Notes under the pieces: generated by a model | Database searches by the model: none | The model's input: the letters and a program-made list of their open reading frames with translations, nothing else | What the model was told of the DNA's origin: nothing | Part shown: in pieces, positions 33,631 to 41,346 of the stretch | Layout: the number at the start of each line of letters is the position of its first letter | Numbering within the stretch: the stretch's first letter is position 1 | Assembly (NCBI GenBank): GCA_016124575.1 | Contig: WGNM01000042.1 | Location: forward strand, 1-62,449 | Length of the DNA: 62,449 nucleotides | Reading direction: 5' to 3' | From: Cryomorphaceae bacterium | GTDB taxonomy: Bacteria; Bacteroidota; Bacteroidia; Flavobacteriales_D; Sanyastnellaceae | Translations under genes and position numbers: made by a program

Positions 33631-34725
33631 ATGAAGATAGCACTTCTGGAACCCTTTTTTACAGGATCGCACAAGCAATGGGCTGAGCAACTTTCTCAGT
33701 ATTCATTGCATGACATCCGTATTTTTGCTCTCCCTGGCAAGTTTTGGAAATGGCGCATGCACATTGGCGCTGTGAACCTTGCCCGACGAACCAATTGGAA
33801 TGCTGCCTTCCAAGATGGCTCGCCAGACATGTTTTTAGCGACATCCATGCTCGATGTCAGCACCTTTAGAAGTCTGCTTCTGCCAGCACATCGCTCCATC
33901 CCCATCGGGATGTATTTTCATGAAAACCAGCTCAGTTACCCGTGGTCGCCAACCGATCCTGACCCGTCAATTGGCCGCGACAATCACTACGGGTTCATCC
34001 AGTTCTCATCCGCTTTAGCGGCAGATAAGCTGTGGTTCAACAGCGCATATCACCGCAGCAGTTTCTTGAAGGCATTGCCTGATTTCCTCCGTCAATTCCC
34101 TGACGAGCAGCCACATGAGCTAATTGAGACAATTGAGGCCAAATCAGAAGTGCTACATCTCGGACTAAACCTCCCACCGTTTTCACCAGTAGCGTCTGAC
34201 CGGCCAATATTCTTGTGGAATCACCGATGGGAATACGATAAAAATCCGGAACTCTTTTTTGAATCACTTATTGAGCTCGCGCAACAAGGCATGGATTTCA
34301 GGCTCATCGTTGTAGGAGAACAATTTGAAAAAGTCCCGCCTATTTTTCTCCACACCAAAACAGCTTTGGCAAATAAGATTTTGCATTGGGGCTATTGCCG
34401 AGACATTGCCGATTATCACGCACAACTTCAGCGCGCAACCCACCTGCCAGTCACATCCAACCAAGACTTCTTCGGAATCAGCGTAGTTGAAGCCATTGCG
34501 GCAGGCGTTACCCCTATTCTTCCGCAAGATTTGGCATATCCCGAGCACGTCGGGGATGTTGGGTGTTTCTACCAACGTGGAAAGTTTACCGAGGCCTTGA
34601 AATCCAGTTTTCTCAATACAATGGGAAGAAAGACCTACAGAAGCGACGTTGAGAAATACGAGTGGATAAAGCAGATAGCCTTGTATGACCGAGCTTTTGA
34701 AAAGCTATGCGAAGAATGGAGCTAG
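33631..34725 (+). CDS. tRNA-queuosine alpha-mannosyltransferase-like GT-B protein (DUF3524)
   Basis: A 364-residue GT-B glycosyltransferase of the DUF3524 group, the bacterial relatives of human GTDC1/QTMAN. The N-terminal signature is MKIALLEPFFTGSHKQWAEQ, then ALPGKFWKWRMHIGAVNLAR, FLATSMLDVSTF, YFHENQLSYPW and HYGFIQFSSALAADKLWFNS with AYHRSSFLKALPDFL. The C-terminal part has FLWNHRWEYDKNPELFFESL and the donor-binding FFGISVVEAIAAGVTPIL. In vertebrates the enzyme adds mannose to queuosine in tRNA-Asp. The same role in bacteria is inferred. It overlaps the convergent thioesterase gene by 21 nt at its 3' end. No queuosine genes are in the window. Confidence 0.8.
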   Translation: MKIALLEPFFTGSHKQWAEQLSQYSLHDIRIFALPGKFWKWRMHIGAVNLARRTNWNAAFQDGSPDMFLATSMLDVSTFRSLLLPAHRSIPIGMYFHENQLSYPWSPTDPDPSIGRDNHYGFIQFSSALAADKLWFNSAYHRSSFLKALPDFLRQFPDEQPHELIETIEAKSEVLHLGLNLPPFSPVASDRPIFLWNHRWEYDKNPELFFESLIELAQQGMDFRLIVVGEQFEKVPPIFLHTKTALANKILHWGYCRDIADYHAQLQRATHLPVTSNQDFFGISVVEAIAAGVTPILPQDLAYPEHVGDVGCFYQRGKFTEALKSSFLNTMGRKTYRSDVEKYEWIKQIALYDRAFEKLCEEWS

Positions 34726-35109
34726 TTTATTCATCAGGGCGATTGGACATCGCACTGGCCGCATATTTTCAGAAGCGACAAAAACCAACGTTGTTTCGGC
34801 TTCATTCAACAATTCGTCTCCCCGAAAAGTGTTGTATTTGAAGTGAATTTTAGCCGATGGCAAAGTCGTTATCGTCGTTTCTACTGTTAATAAGTCGTCG
34901 TAAACTGCAGGTTTCAGGTACTTAATACTGTATGACGCTACCGGCAACATGATGCCATCTTCCTCCATAGAACGGTAAGAAATACCCAAATTTCTGAGTG
35001 CTTCAACACGTGCTACTTCGAAGTATTGTGCATAATGTCCGTAGTAGACATATCCCATCCGATCTGTTTCACTGTACCGAACCCTAATTTCTATCTTATT
35101 TGTATACAT
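34705..35109 (-). CDS. Acyl-CoA thioesterase, YbgC/4-hydroxybenzoyl-CoA thioesterase type
   Basis: A 134-residue single hot-dog-domain thioesterase. IRVRYSETDRMGYVYYGHYA contains the catalytic region (the D/E-T-D-x-x-G-x-V-x-x-x-x-Y pattern in which Asp acts on the thioester), followed by YFEVARVEALRNLGISYRSM and the strand-helix-strand remainder ending MRPVRCPIALMNKLAPFFA. Family members hydrolyse short acyl-CoAs or acyl-ACPs and are often linked to the Tol-Pal operon. No tol genes are nearby, so the substrate is unknown. It is divergent from dnaA and overlaps the QTMAN-like gene tail-to-tail. Confidence 0.85.
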   Translation of the reverse strand: MYTNKIEIRVRYSETDRMGYVYYGHYAQYFEVARVEALRNLGISYRSMEEDGIMLPVASYSIKYLKPAVYDDLLTVETTITTLPSAKIHFKYNTFRGDELLNEAETTLVFVASENMRPVRCPIALMNKLAPFFA

Positions 35110-35472
35110 ATTCGAAATTTAAAAGAATGATAACCTAATCCACACTCGTTCACCTTTTTATATTACCTTGCGCTTCTGATGTCGCAAATCATTGCAATTT
35201 ATCTTATTCTAAACCGCTTCTTCATGTTGGTGCAGCTAAGCTACTAACTATGAGTATTTTTCGCACCCGAAGGTGTCGAAATATTAGATTTCACAGGTAT
35301 TTCAGCTAAAGATTTTCGGAAACAAAAAAACCAAAAAGTCAAGGGGTGTTCGGTTTTTTTTTTCAGAATTTTCCCCTAATCTTTGTTCACACTTTTAGCC
35401 AAGGGTTAAAAGTCCAGGAAAGGAGACCTCCTGAAAAAAAATTGATTGCTAACACCCTTAATTCGAATTTTC
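35110..35472. other. AT-rich dnaA upstream region
   Basis: About 360 bases between the divergent thioesterase and dnaA, AT-rich with long A and T runs near 35320-35365. One DnaA-box-like 9-mer, TAATCCACA (35136-35144, one mismatch from TTATCCACA), and a weaker TTGTTCACA (35383-35391, two mismatches) were found. That is too few to call an origin. AATCTTTG at 35378-35385 is a near -7 box. A small AGGAG-AC-CTCCT dyad lies near 35420-35432. Confidence 0.4.
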
Positions 35473-36903
35473 ATGAGTACGGATCAAAATCAAGTTTGGA
35501 AGAACTGCATTGATATTATCAAAGACAATGTAAGTATGCAGGCATTCAAGACTTGGTTTGAGCCCATTAAACCAGTGAAACTGGAGAAAAATGTGTTAAC
35601 GATTCAAGTTCCATCTCAATTTTTCTATGAGTGGCTTGAAGAACACTATGTTCCATTGCTAAAGCGAATCATTCGCAAAGAATTAGGAACCGAAGGCCGC
35701 TTGGAGTACAGCATTATAATGGAGAACAACTTCGACAATGCAAATCCATACACGGTAAAGGTACCTACCACTAACAAGAAGGCCATTAAAAACCCTGCTG
35801 TATCGATGCCGCTCGACATGAGTGACAATCCGATCAGAAACCCATTCATCATTCCGGGTCTTCGCAAGCTGAACATTGATTCTAACCTGAATCCTAACTA
35901 TTCTTTCGACAATTTCATTGAGGGCGATTGCAACCGTTTAGCCCGTTCTGCGGGATTTGCGGTGGCCAACAAACCAGGCGGCACCTCATTTAACCCACTG
36001 CTAATTTATGGCGGTGTTGGTTTAGGTAAGACACACCTCTCGCATGCCATCGGTATCGAGATTAAAAATAAGTATCCGGAGAAAACAGTTTTGTACGTTT
36101 CTTCAGAGAAATTCACCCACCAGTTTATTGATGCGGTGAAAAACAACAGCGTAAATGATTTCAGTCACTTCTATCAGATGATAGACGTGCTAATCATGGA
36201 CGATGTCCAATTCTTCAGTGGAAAAGAAAAAACTCAAGATGTTTTCTTCCACATTTTCAACCACTTGCACCAAACAGGTAAGCAGATTGTCCTTACATCA
36301 GACAAGCCACCTGTTGAAATGCAGGGCATGGAACAGCGACTGTTGTCTCGTTTCAAATGGGGATTGAGTGCTGATCTTCAGACTCCTTCTCTTGAGACAC
36401 GTATCGCGATTCTTGAAAAGAAGATGTACGCTGATGGTATCGAACTTCCGAAAGATGTTGTTGAATACCTTGCTTACAGCATCACTACAAATATCCGCGA
36501 GCTAGAAGGGGCACTCATCTCTTTGATTGCCCAAGCGTCGCTCAACCGCAAGTCTATCACGCTTGACCTAGCCAAGCAGATGATCGATAAGTTTGTTAAG
36601 AACACTGCGCGTGAGGTATCTATCGACTACATCCAAAAAGTAGTTTGTGATTACTTCGACCTTCCGATAGAGCTTTTGAAATCGAAGACACGCAAGCGTG
36701 AAATCGTTCAAGCACGTCAAATCGCAATGTACTTTGCAAAGAAAATGACCAAGTCATCTCTGGCCAATATCGGATTGCACTGCGGAGGAAAAGACCACGC
36801 TACCGTTCTACACGCATGTCGCACGGTAAATAACCTTCAAGAAACCGACAAGCACTTCAGAAAGTACTTGGATGATTTGGAGAAGAAGCTAAACATTCAA
36901 TAA
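35473..36903 (+). CDS. dnaA: Chromosomal replication initiator protein DnaA
   Basis: A 476-residue DnaA. Domain I begins MSTDQNQVWKNCIDIIKDNV; a short linker with TTNKKAIKNPA is domain II. The AAA+ domain III has Walker A GGVGLGKTH (K186), Walker B VLIMDDVQFFSGK and the Arg finger in MEQRLLSRFKWGL. Domain IV carries the DnaA signature HCGGKDHATVLHACRTV for DnaA-box recognition. The ATG at 35473 fits the usual N-terminus; an in-frame TTG at 35446 lies upstream. A strong terminator (36952-36983) follows, so the gene is probably monocistronic; dnaN is not next to it. Confidence 0.95.
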   Translation: MSTDQNQVWKNCIDIIKDNVSMQAFKTWFEPIKPVKLEKNVLTIQVPSQFFYEWLEEHYVPLLKRIIRKELGTEGRLEYSIIMENNFDNANPYTVKVPTTNKKAIKNPAVSMPLDMSDNPIRNPFIIPGLRKLNIDSNLNPNYSFDNFIEGDCNRLARSAGFAVANKPGGTSFNPLLIYGGVGLGKTHLSHAIGIEIKNKYPEKTVLYVSSEKFTHQFIDAVKNNSVNDFSHFYQMIDVLIMDDVQFFSGKEKTQDVFFHIFNHLHQTGKQIVLTSDKPPVEMQGMEQRLLSRFKWGLSADLQTPSLETRIAILEKKMYADGIELPKDVVEYLAYSITTNIRELEGALISLIAQASLNRKSITLDLAKQMIDKFVKNTAREVSIDYIQKVVCDYFDLPIELLKSKTRKREIVQARQIAMYFAKKMTKSSLANIGLHCGGKDHATVLHACRTVNNLQETDKHFRKYLDDLEKKLNIQ

Positions 36904-36951
36904 CATTCGCACCTTTTCGATATTTCTGAAAAGATTGAAATAGAAAAAACG

Positions 36952-36983
36952 AAACCTACGAGTTAATCCTCGTAGGTTTTTTT
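36952..36983 (+). terminator. Rho-independent terminator after dnaA
   Basis: An 11-bp perfect stem, AAACCTACGAG with CTCGTAGGTTT, around a 6-nt loop (TTAATC), followed by a T-run into TTTTTTTG. It lies about 50 nt after the dnaA stop. Confidence 0.85.
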
Positions 36984-37006
36984 GTGCCATAGGATGGGCA
37001 ACAATG

Positions 37007-37041
37007 CAAAAAAAAAGTCCGCTAAATGCAGACTTTCTTTT
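37007..37041 (-). terminator. Terminator for the small lipoprotein gene (minus strand)
   Basis: Read on the minus strand, AAAGTCTGC-ATTTA-GCGGACTTT (one internal mismatch) is followed by a T-run. It lies about 40 nt after the stop of the small gene at 37082-37276, which supports that gene being transcribed. Confidence 0.6.
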
Positions 37042-37081
37042 GTAAAACCTACTCGGTTCTACCTTCCTGACCAAAGGATCA

Positions 37082-37276
37082 TCAATCTCTATGCTGATCG
37101 AGTAACCGCCACTTGTTGTAATACCGCTGTACAGGCGGGTGCGATTTTCGAATTTTCCACTTCTTTTTGTGAAAGTCGCTCTTAGTTACTGCGCATCCGG
37201 TTGAACCAACCGTTAAAAATGACATCAATAGAATAAGCATAAGAGCACTTAATTTTTTCATCTTCATTGTTTTCAT
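37082..37276 (-). CDS. Small lipoprotein (64 aa)
   Basis: A short frame MKTMKMKKLSALMLILLMSF LTVGSTGC with a hydrophobic signal and lipobox GSTGC; the mature part is only about 37 residues and very basic (KSDFHKKKWKIRKSHP, then YYNKWRLLDQHRD). The pattern of a tiny lipidated, positively charged peptide is common in Bacteroidota and tends to be missed by gene callers. Three ATGs (37276, 37267, 37261) could serve. The presence of a terminator downstream on the same strand supports expression. No family recognised. Confidence 0.6.
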   Translation of the reverse strand: MKTMKMKKLSALMLILLMSFLTVGSTGCAVTKSDFHKKKWKIRKSHPPVQRYYNKWRLLDQHRD

Positions 37277-37412
37277 TTGACTTCTTGTACGCCCCTAGCC
37301 AAAGCAAATGTTATCAGAGAAGAACGCATGATGCTGTAAGCCATGAACACTTCTTTGAGTGAGATTTGTCTGACTACCACGGCTTGCCTACCTTGGCCTC
37401 TCAATAATTTAT

Positions 37413-37853
37413 ATGAAAAATGTACTCATGGTTTGCCTCGGGAATATCTGTCGATCACCCATGGCAGAAGGCGTTTTGCGAGATCTAGCAGCGAAAAAGA
37501 ATGTGGATGTGGATGTCGACTCGTGTGGCACCGGACATTGGCACATCGGTCATTCCCCCGATTCTCGGGCCATATCGACAATGCGAAAGCATGGTATTGA
37601 TATCGGAAACCTGAAAGCTCGGCAATTTCAACCTGAAGACTTTGATCGATTTGACCTCATTCTAACCATGGATAAATCGAATCATCGCGACATCTGCAAT
37701 ATGGCATCGAACGCCGATCAGCGCGATAAAGTGAAGATGGCGCTTCCAAATGGGGATGTCCCCGATCCGTATACCGGGAAGTTATCAGATTTCGAACATG
37801 TCTACAATCTGCTTGTCCCCGCTATGGAGAAACATCTGGACGCTTTGAAATGA
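37413..37853 (+). CDS. Low-molecular-weight protein tyrosine phosphatase
   Basis: A 146-residue LMW-PTP. The P-loop CLGNICRSP gives nucleophile C8 and R14, directly after strand MKNVLMV; the general-acid Asp is D118 in DVPDPY, about 110 residues later as is usual. HGIDIGNLKARQF and DLILTMDKSNHRDI are also typical. Such enzymes dephosphorylate tyrosine kinases in polysaccharide export or act more broadly; no Wzc-type kinase is in the window. It is monocistronic, with the DUF5723 gene convergent 5 nt downstream. No clear -7 box upstream. Confidence 0.95.
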   Translation: MKNVLMVCLGNICRSPMAEGVLRDLAAKKNVDVDVDSCGTGHWHIGHSPDSRAISTMRKHGIDIGNLKARQFQPEDFDRFDLILTMDKSNHRDICNMASNADQRDKVKMALPNGDVPDPYTGKLSDFEHVYNLLVPAMEKHLDALK

Positions 37854-37858
37854 TGGGG

Positions 37859-39277
37859 TTACCAGGTCGGACAACCCGGCGTTTGATTTGGGCCACGACC
37901 TGATTCACGCACTTTCACTCCCTTGCACTGACGCGATCTAAAAATCGTGTATTTCACATGCACGTAGATGTCGGCACCGTATTTCGGTGAAGAAAAGAAT
38001 AAAGCACCTAAGTTATCTGTGCCGATAACAACGCTATTCAACCTTACCATGGCACCAATCATCGGGTCTTTCAATTCGAAAAAGCCTATGGGCAAAGCCG
38101 CTTCAAATCGCTTGATTTCATAGCGCGGGGTAATTGCTAATGACGATGCACGTTGAACCCCGAGGGCGCGTTTGAATGGGGCGCCAACGACAAGTGAGCC
38201 ATTCATATACACGTTTTTAACAACCTGATAATCGATCTGGGTACTGAGTGCTGCTGGCAGCCAAACACGCATAGAACTGGCTTTGTTTTCTTCCAAAACA
38301 GGGAGGTGATCGGAAACTATAGCGGCAATTTCTTCTATGTCTTCCGGATTCGCATCTGCATAACCATTCCACGTAAAAGAGGCGGTGTTTTCGTCAAACT
38401 GATTGGCATAAAAATCGCCTTTGAAGCGCACACTTCCAATATCAAGTAGCGCCACAGACACCTTGTACTGATAGTCGCACTTCTTACAGCCACTCTGACG
38501 CGAATGTGGCGTATACCCTGAAATGTCTTTCTTAGATTTCTTGTACGTAAAACCGACATCAAACGCCCAACCGCCTCCTGTATTCCAACCAGCTTCGCTT
38601 ACCCCATACCTGCCCGATATACGTTGTGTTATGAGCTTGCTTGAATCAGGAACCGTGAAATACCAGTCGTTCAAACGTAAACCTGCGCCAGCTATACCGA
38701 TAAGCTTCTTCACATGCACCCCGCCGGTAATCATGTCGCGGCCTTCTTGCTTCAAGATTGTACCATAAGCCAATCCGATTTCTGCCCAGCTTAGACCGGT
38801 AACACGGACATCCTTCAACCTTGTTTCTGTACCTTGATAGGGCAGATACTGAAAGCTTTCTGTGAGGTATGTTGCGAATTTGTTGCCGATATTCCGAGCA
38901 TCTACTGCCGATCGCACAGCGGTATGCAAAGCAAAAGCATGCTTGCCAAATTGCATACTGGCGCTAGGACCTTGGGCCATAACGTCGACATAAGCTGAAT
39001 ATGGAGCGTTTTCACTGTTGTAAGATGGATTTACACCATCAAAACTTGATGGATTGAGCAGAGATACACTACCCGGAAAATAGGCGTAATCGTTGCGTGC
39101 AAAAACACTTACGCCAACCAAATGGATGTCTATAAAAGCTTTGGAATCGACAATAGACGATGGATTCAGCAGCAAACTATTCGTTGGAGCGTAGTTGCTG
39201 ATGCCAATGCCTATGCTTTCTTGTCCAAAAAGGTTGAAACTGAAAACGACAAATATGCCTAGTAGAGCAGATTTCAA
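37859..39277 (-). CDS. DUF5723 outer-membrane beta-barrel protein
   Basis: A 472-residue exported protein (signal MKSALLGIFVVFSFNLFGQ). The mature part is glycine- and aromatic-rich with alternating strands; IGIGISNYAPTNSLLLNPSS and DIHLVGVSVFARNDYAYFPG at the start match DUF5723, a Bacteroidota family predicted to be an outer-membrane barrel. CKKCDY around the middle holds an unusual CxxC. The last 20 residues (KGVKVRESGRGPNQTPGC) form a hydrophilic tail after the final strand. It is the last gene of the minus-strand run that begins with the DHH protein, though 83 nt separate it from the cytochrome-like gene. Its function is unknown. Confidence 0.8.
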   Translation of the reverse strand: MKSALLGIFVVFSFNLFGQESIGIGISNYAPTNSLLLNPSSIVDSKAFIDIHLVGVSVFARNDYAYFPGSVSLLNPSSFDGVNPSYNSENAPYSAYVDVMAQGPSASMQFGKHAFALHTAVRSAVDARNIGNKFATYLTESFQYLPYQGTETRLKDVRVTGLSWAEIGLAYGTILKQEGRDMITGGVHVKKLIGIAGAGLRLNDWYFTVPDSSKLITQRISGRYGVSEAGWNTGGGWAFDVGFTYKKSKKDISGYTPHSRQSGCKKCDYQYKVSVALLDIGSVRFKGDFYANQFDENTASFTWNGYADANPEDIEEIAAIVSDHLPVLEENKASSMRVWLPAALSTQIDYQVVKNVYMNGSLVVGAPFKRALGVQRASSLAITPRYEIKRFEAALPIGFFELKDPMIGAMVRLNSVVIGTDNLGALFFSSPKYGADIYVHVKYTIFRSRQCKGVKVRESGRGPNQTPGCPTW

Positions 39278-39360
39278 AAGTAACGGGTTCTTAGTTTAAT
39301 ACGGCGAACAAAGGCAGTTTGTTGCCTGTGGACAAAGTTAATGAAGTTGGTTTTAAAATT

Positions 39361-39885
39361 TTATTCGGCTTTGGAAAAGACTTGGTTATCGAGGACCGGA
39401 CTTTTCGGAAGATCGATAACCAAATAAGGCCGGCCTGTAGTGATATGACAGCTATTGCATGAATTCATTAGTCCGCGGTAACCCAACACAAACGCTATCT
39501 TATCTTTCTTCTCCAACTGATTTTCGAGCAACTCGATCTGCGGCAGCGCCATCGATTGCATCAGCTCACTTACATTCTTGCCACGGCTTACTACGTTTCT
39601 GCTGACGATATCTTCCATGAACTCCTCTAGCTCATGAAGATAAAATTTGGTGAGTTCTTCGTTCTCTTCGATGCCCGCAAACCAAAGCTTGTTCATATAG
39701 ATTTGCAAGTAATGCATGCCTTCTGCTAACTCATAGGATCGCTCCAATTCTTGCACTCTGTAAAGGGCCGAATCTAGCTGCAAAGTAGTATCGCCAATCT
39801 TCGATTTCAAGTTGAATACGGTAACGAAGTTGAAACCAATAAAGGCGGCAACCAGCGCAAGGACGATGAGCAGAGATCTTTTCAA
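39361..39885 (-). CDS. Membrane-anchored helical protein with C-terminal haem motif, cytochrome c-prime-like
   Basis: A 174-residue protein: an N-terminal anchor or signal (RSLLIVLALVAAFIGFNFV), then an almost wholly helical body (TTLQLDSALYRVQELERSYE, LTKFYLHELEEFMEDIV, NVSELMQSMALPQIELLENQ) and a single CNSCH motif at 143-147 near the C-terminus. A four-helix bundle with CXXCH close to its end is the layout of class II cytochromes (c-prime, c556), in which haem is attached by the two Cys. The identity is inferred from layout, since overall similarity is low. It lies 55 nt downstream of the FKBP lipoprotein gene on the same strand. Confidence 0.6.
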   Translation of the reverse strand: MKRSLLIVLALVAAFIGFNFVTVFNLKSKIGDTTLQLDSALYRVQELERSYELAEGMHYLQIYMNKLWFAGIEENEELTKFYLHELEEFMEDIVSRNVVSRGKNVSELMQSMALPQIELLENQLEKKDKIAFVLGYRGLMNSCNSCHITTGRPYLVIDLPKSPVLDNQVFSKAE

Positions 39886-39940
39886 AATTTGTAGTGTTTA
39901 TATGACAAAGAAAAGGCAGAATGAACAATTGAACCATACC

Positions 39941-40828
39941 TCAATCATGGGATATTGAGCGTTTTAAAATAACCTTTTCAGGATCTAAAAGTTCGATTTC
40001 AAAGCGCACGGGGGTGTTGGGAGGCACAATGCCCTTTCCACTGCCGCGCTCTCCAAAGGCAAGATCAGATGTCAACCAAATCTCTTTCTTCCCTCCTATG
40101 CGCATATTGCTCACACCTATCTCCAAACCTCGGATCACTTGATCGGGCTTACCGTATTGGAAATAAATCCAACTTGCACTGTCTGTTGCAGCATCAAATA
40201 AACTATCGTTCAAGAAATAACCGTGAAAACCAAGCACCAGATCCATCCCGGCGACTACCGGAATTCCATCGCCAGCTTTTAACTCGCGCTGCCATGTTCC
40301 GAGATATTCTTTCACATCCGCGGTGATGCCGCGACGTTCAAATTCTTTATCTAAGTATTGCTGTTCCTCCATTCTTCGCTCGCGGATGGCCTTTTCTCGA
40401 CTCTCAAAATACGTCTGAGAATCCATGACCTGTCGAATCGAGGTCATAACATGTATTGTAGCGGTGTCTGAAATGCGATATCCGTCGACCTCGTACTCAT
40501 TGAAAATGCTGCTTTTGAACGCGCTGTATGGCATTATCCATTGGATGCTATCTCCTGCAACCGTTGATTTCAACATCCTAGCCTCAAAGCTGCCTTGTTG
40601 AAAGGGTTGATCAAGCGGAAATATTTCAGACATCGTCCAATAATCGTCGTTTTTTCCATCCCGCGAAGCGGATGTTACAACCAGTGCAAAGGTCGAATTC
40701 CCAACCGCTACCTCCCCTTCTCCAAAAGCGAGTAATTTCTTTCCAATCCCCTCTCCCTGATCTTCAAATCCTTCTGGAAAATGAGTGCACGCGCTGAGCA
40801 GTAAAGCGAATAAAAGTAGCTTTCTCAT
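39941..40828 (-). CDS. FKBP-type peptidyl-prolyl isomerase lipoprotein
   Basis: A 295-residue lipoprotein: MRKLLLFALLLSAC with lipobox LSAC (Cys14). The C-terminal 110 residues form an FKBP domain: GDGIPVVAGMDLVLGFHGYF, YGKPDQVIRGLEIGVSNMRI, EIWLTSDLAFGERGSGKGIV followed by PPNTPVRFEIELL. The N-terminal half is a helical/beta region with no recognised fold. It probably assists protein folding in the periplasm or at the outer membrane. It overlaps gldI by 4 nt, so it is cotranscribed and is likely a related PPIase partner of the gliding/secretion machinery. Confidence 0.85.
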   Translation of the reverse strand: MRKLLLFALLLSACTHFPEGFEDQGEGIGKKLLAFGEGEVAVGNSTFALVVTSASRDGKNDDYWTMSEIFPLDQPFQQGSFEARMLKSTVAGDSIQWIMPYSAFKSSIFNEYEVDGYRISDTATIHVMTSIRQVMDSQTYFESREKAIRERRMEEQQYLDKEFERRGITADVKEYLGTWQRELKAGDGIPVVAGMDLVLGFHGYFLNDSLFDAATDSASWIYFQYGKPDQVIRGLEIGVSNMRIGGKKEIWLTSDLAFGERGSGKGIVPPNTPVRFEIELLDPEKVILKRSISHD

Positions 40829-41346
40829 AACCCACGAACCACATGCACGTCGATCAATAAAACCGCATCTTGAGGTATGCGTTCTATGTCGCCAGTAAAC
40901 CCATAGCCGAGTCGTGATGGTAATATCCCACGCGCCTTATCACCCACCCGCATGCGCTGAACCAACTCGTGCATACCGGGCATTTCATCACTCTCTTCAA
41001 CGCTAAACATACGCGTCCCAGTAAGATCACTGGAGTAACATAATGTGCTGTCTAATAAATAGATAGAGTAGTTAACTTCAATCTTTGATCCAAAGGAAAT
41101 GGAGTCGCCTTTTCCGGTGTGATCAATCAGGTATCGCAAACCGGTTGGAGATTTTTTCATACCCAAATTGAGTGAATCGTTGTAGTGCTCAATGGTGGCA
41201 TTTTCACGTTCAACTTTCTTCCGATTGTAGGCAATAAGGTCTTCTTGTATTTCGGCTTGACTGACATGCACCTGCTGCCTTTTTTCGTCATGACATCCAG
41301 AAGCTTGGAGGGCCAATAGCGATAAAAGAATCAAGAAATTTCTCAT
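40825..41346 (-). CDS. gldI: Gliding-motility-type PPIase lipoprotein GldI
   Basis: A 173-residue lipoprotein (MRNFLILLSLLALQASGC, lipobox ASGC, Cys18) with an N-terminal helical segment (EIQEDLIAYNRKKVERENAT) and a C-terminal FKBP domain (GLRYLIDHTGKGDSISFGSK, MPGMHELVQRMRVGDKARGI, LPSRLGYG, IPQDAVLLIDVHVV). In Flavobacterium johnsoniae GldI is needed for gliding and is encoded next to a DHH phosphoesterase, as here (4-nt overlap with the DHH gene). The assignment rests on layout and synteny. Presence of T9SS cargo in the window fits a working gliding/T9SS system. Confidence 0.8.
   Translation of the reverse strand: MRNFLILLSLLALQASGCHDEKRQQVHVSQAEIQEDLIAYNRKKVERENATIEHYNDSLNLGMKKSPTGLRYLIDHTGKGDSISFGSKIEVNYSIYLLDSTLCYSSDLTGTRMFSVEESDEMPGMHELVQRMRVGDKARGILPSRLGYGFTGDIERIPQDAVLLIDVHVVRGL

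Noticed and set aside
35110-35472. Replication origin
   Set aside because: Too few DnaA-box-like sequences (one with one mismatch, one with two) and no clear unwinding-element repeat pattern to support a call.
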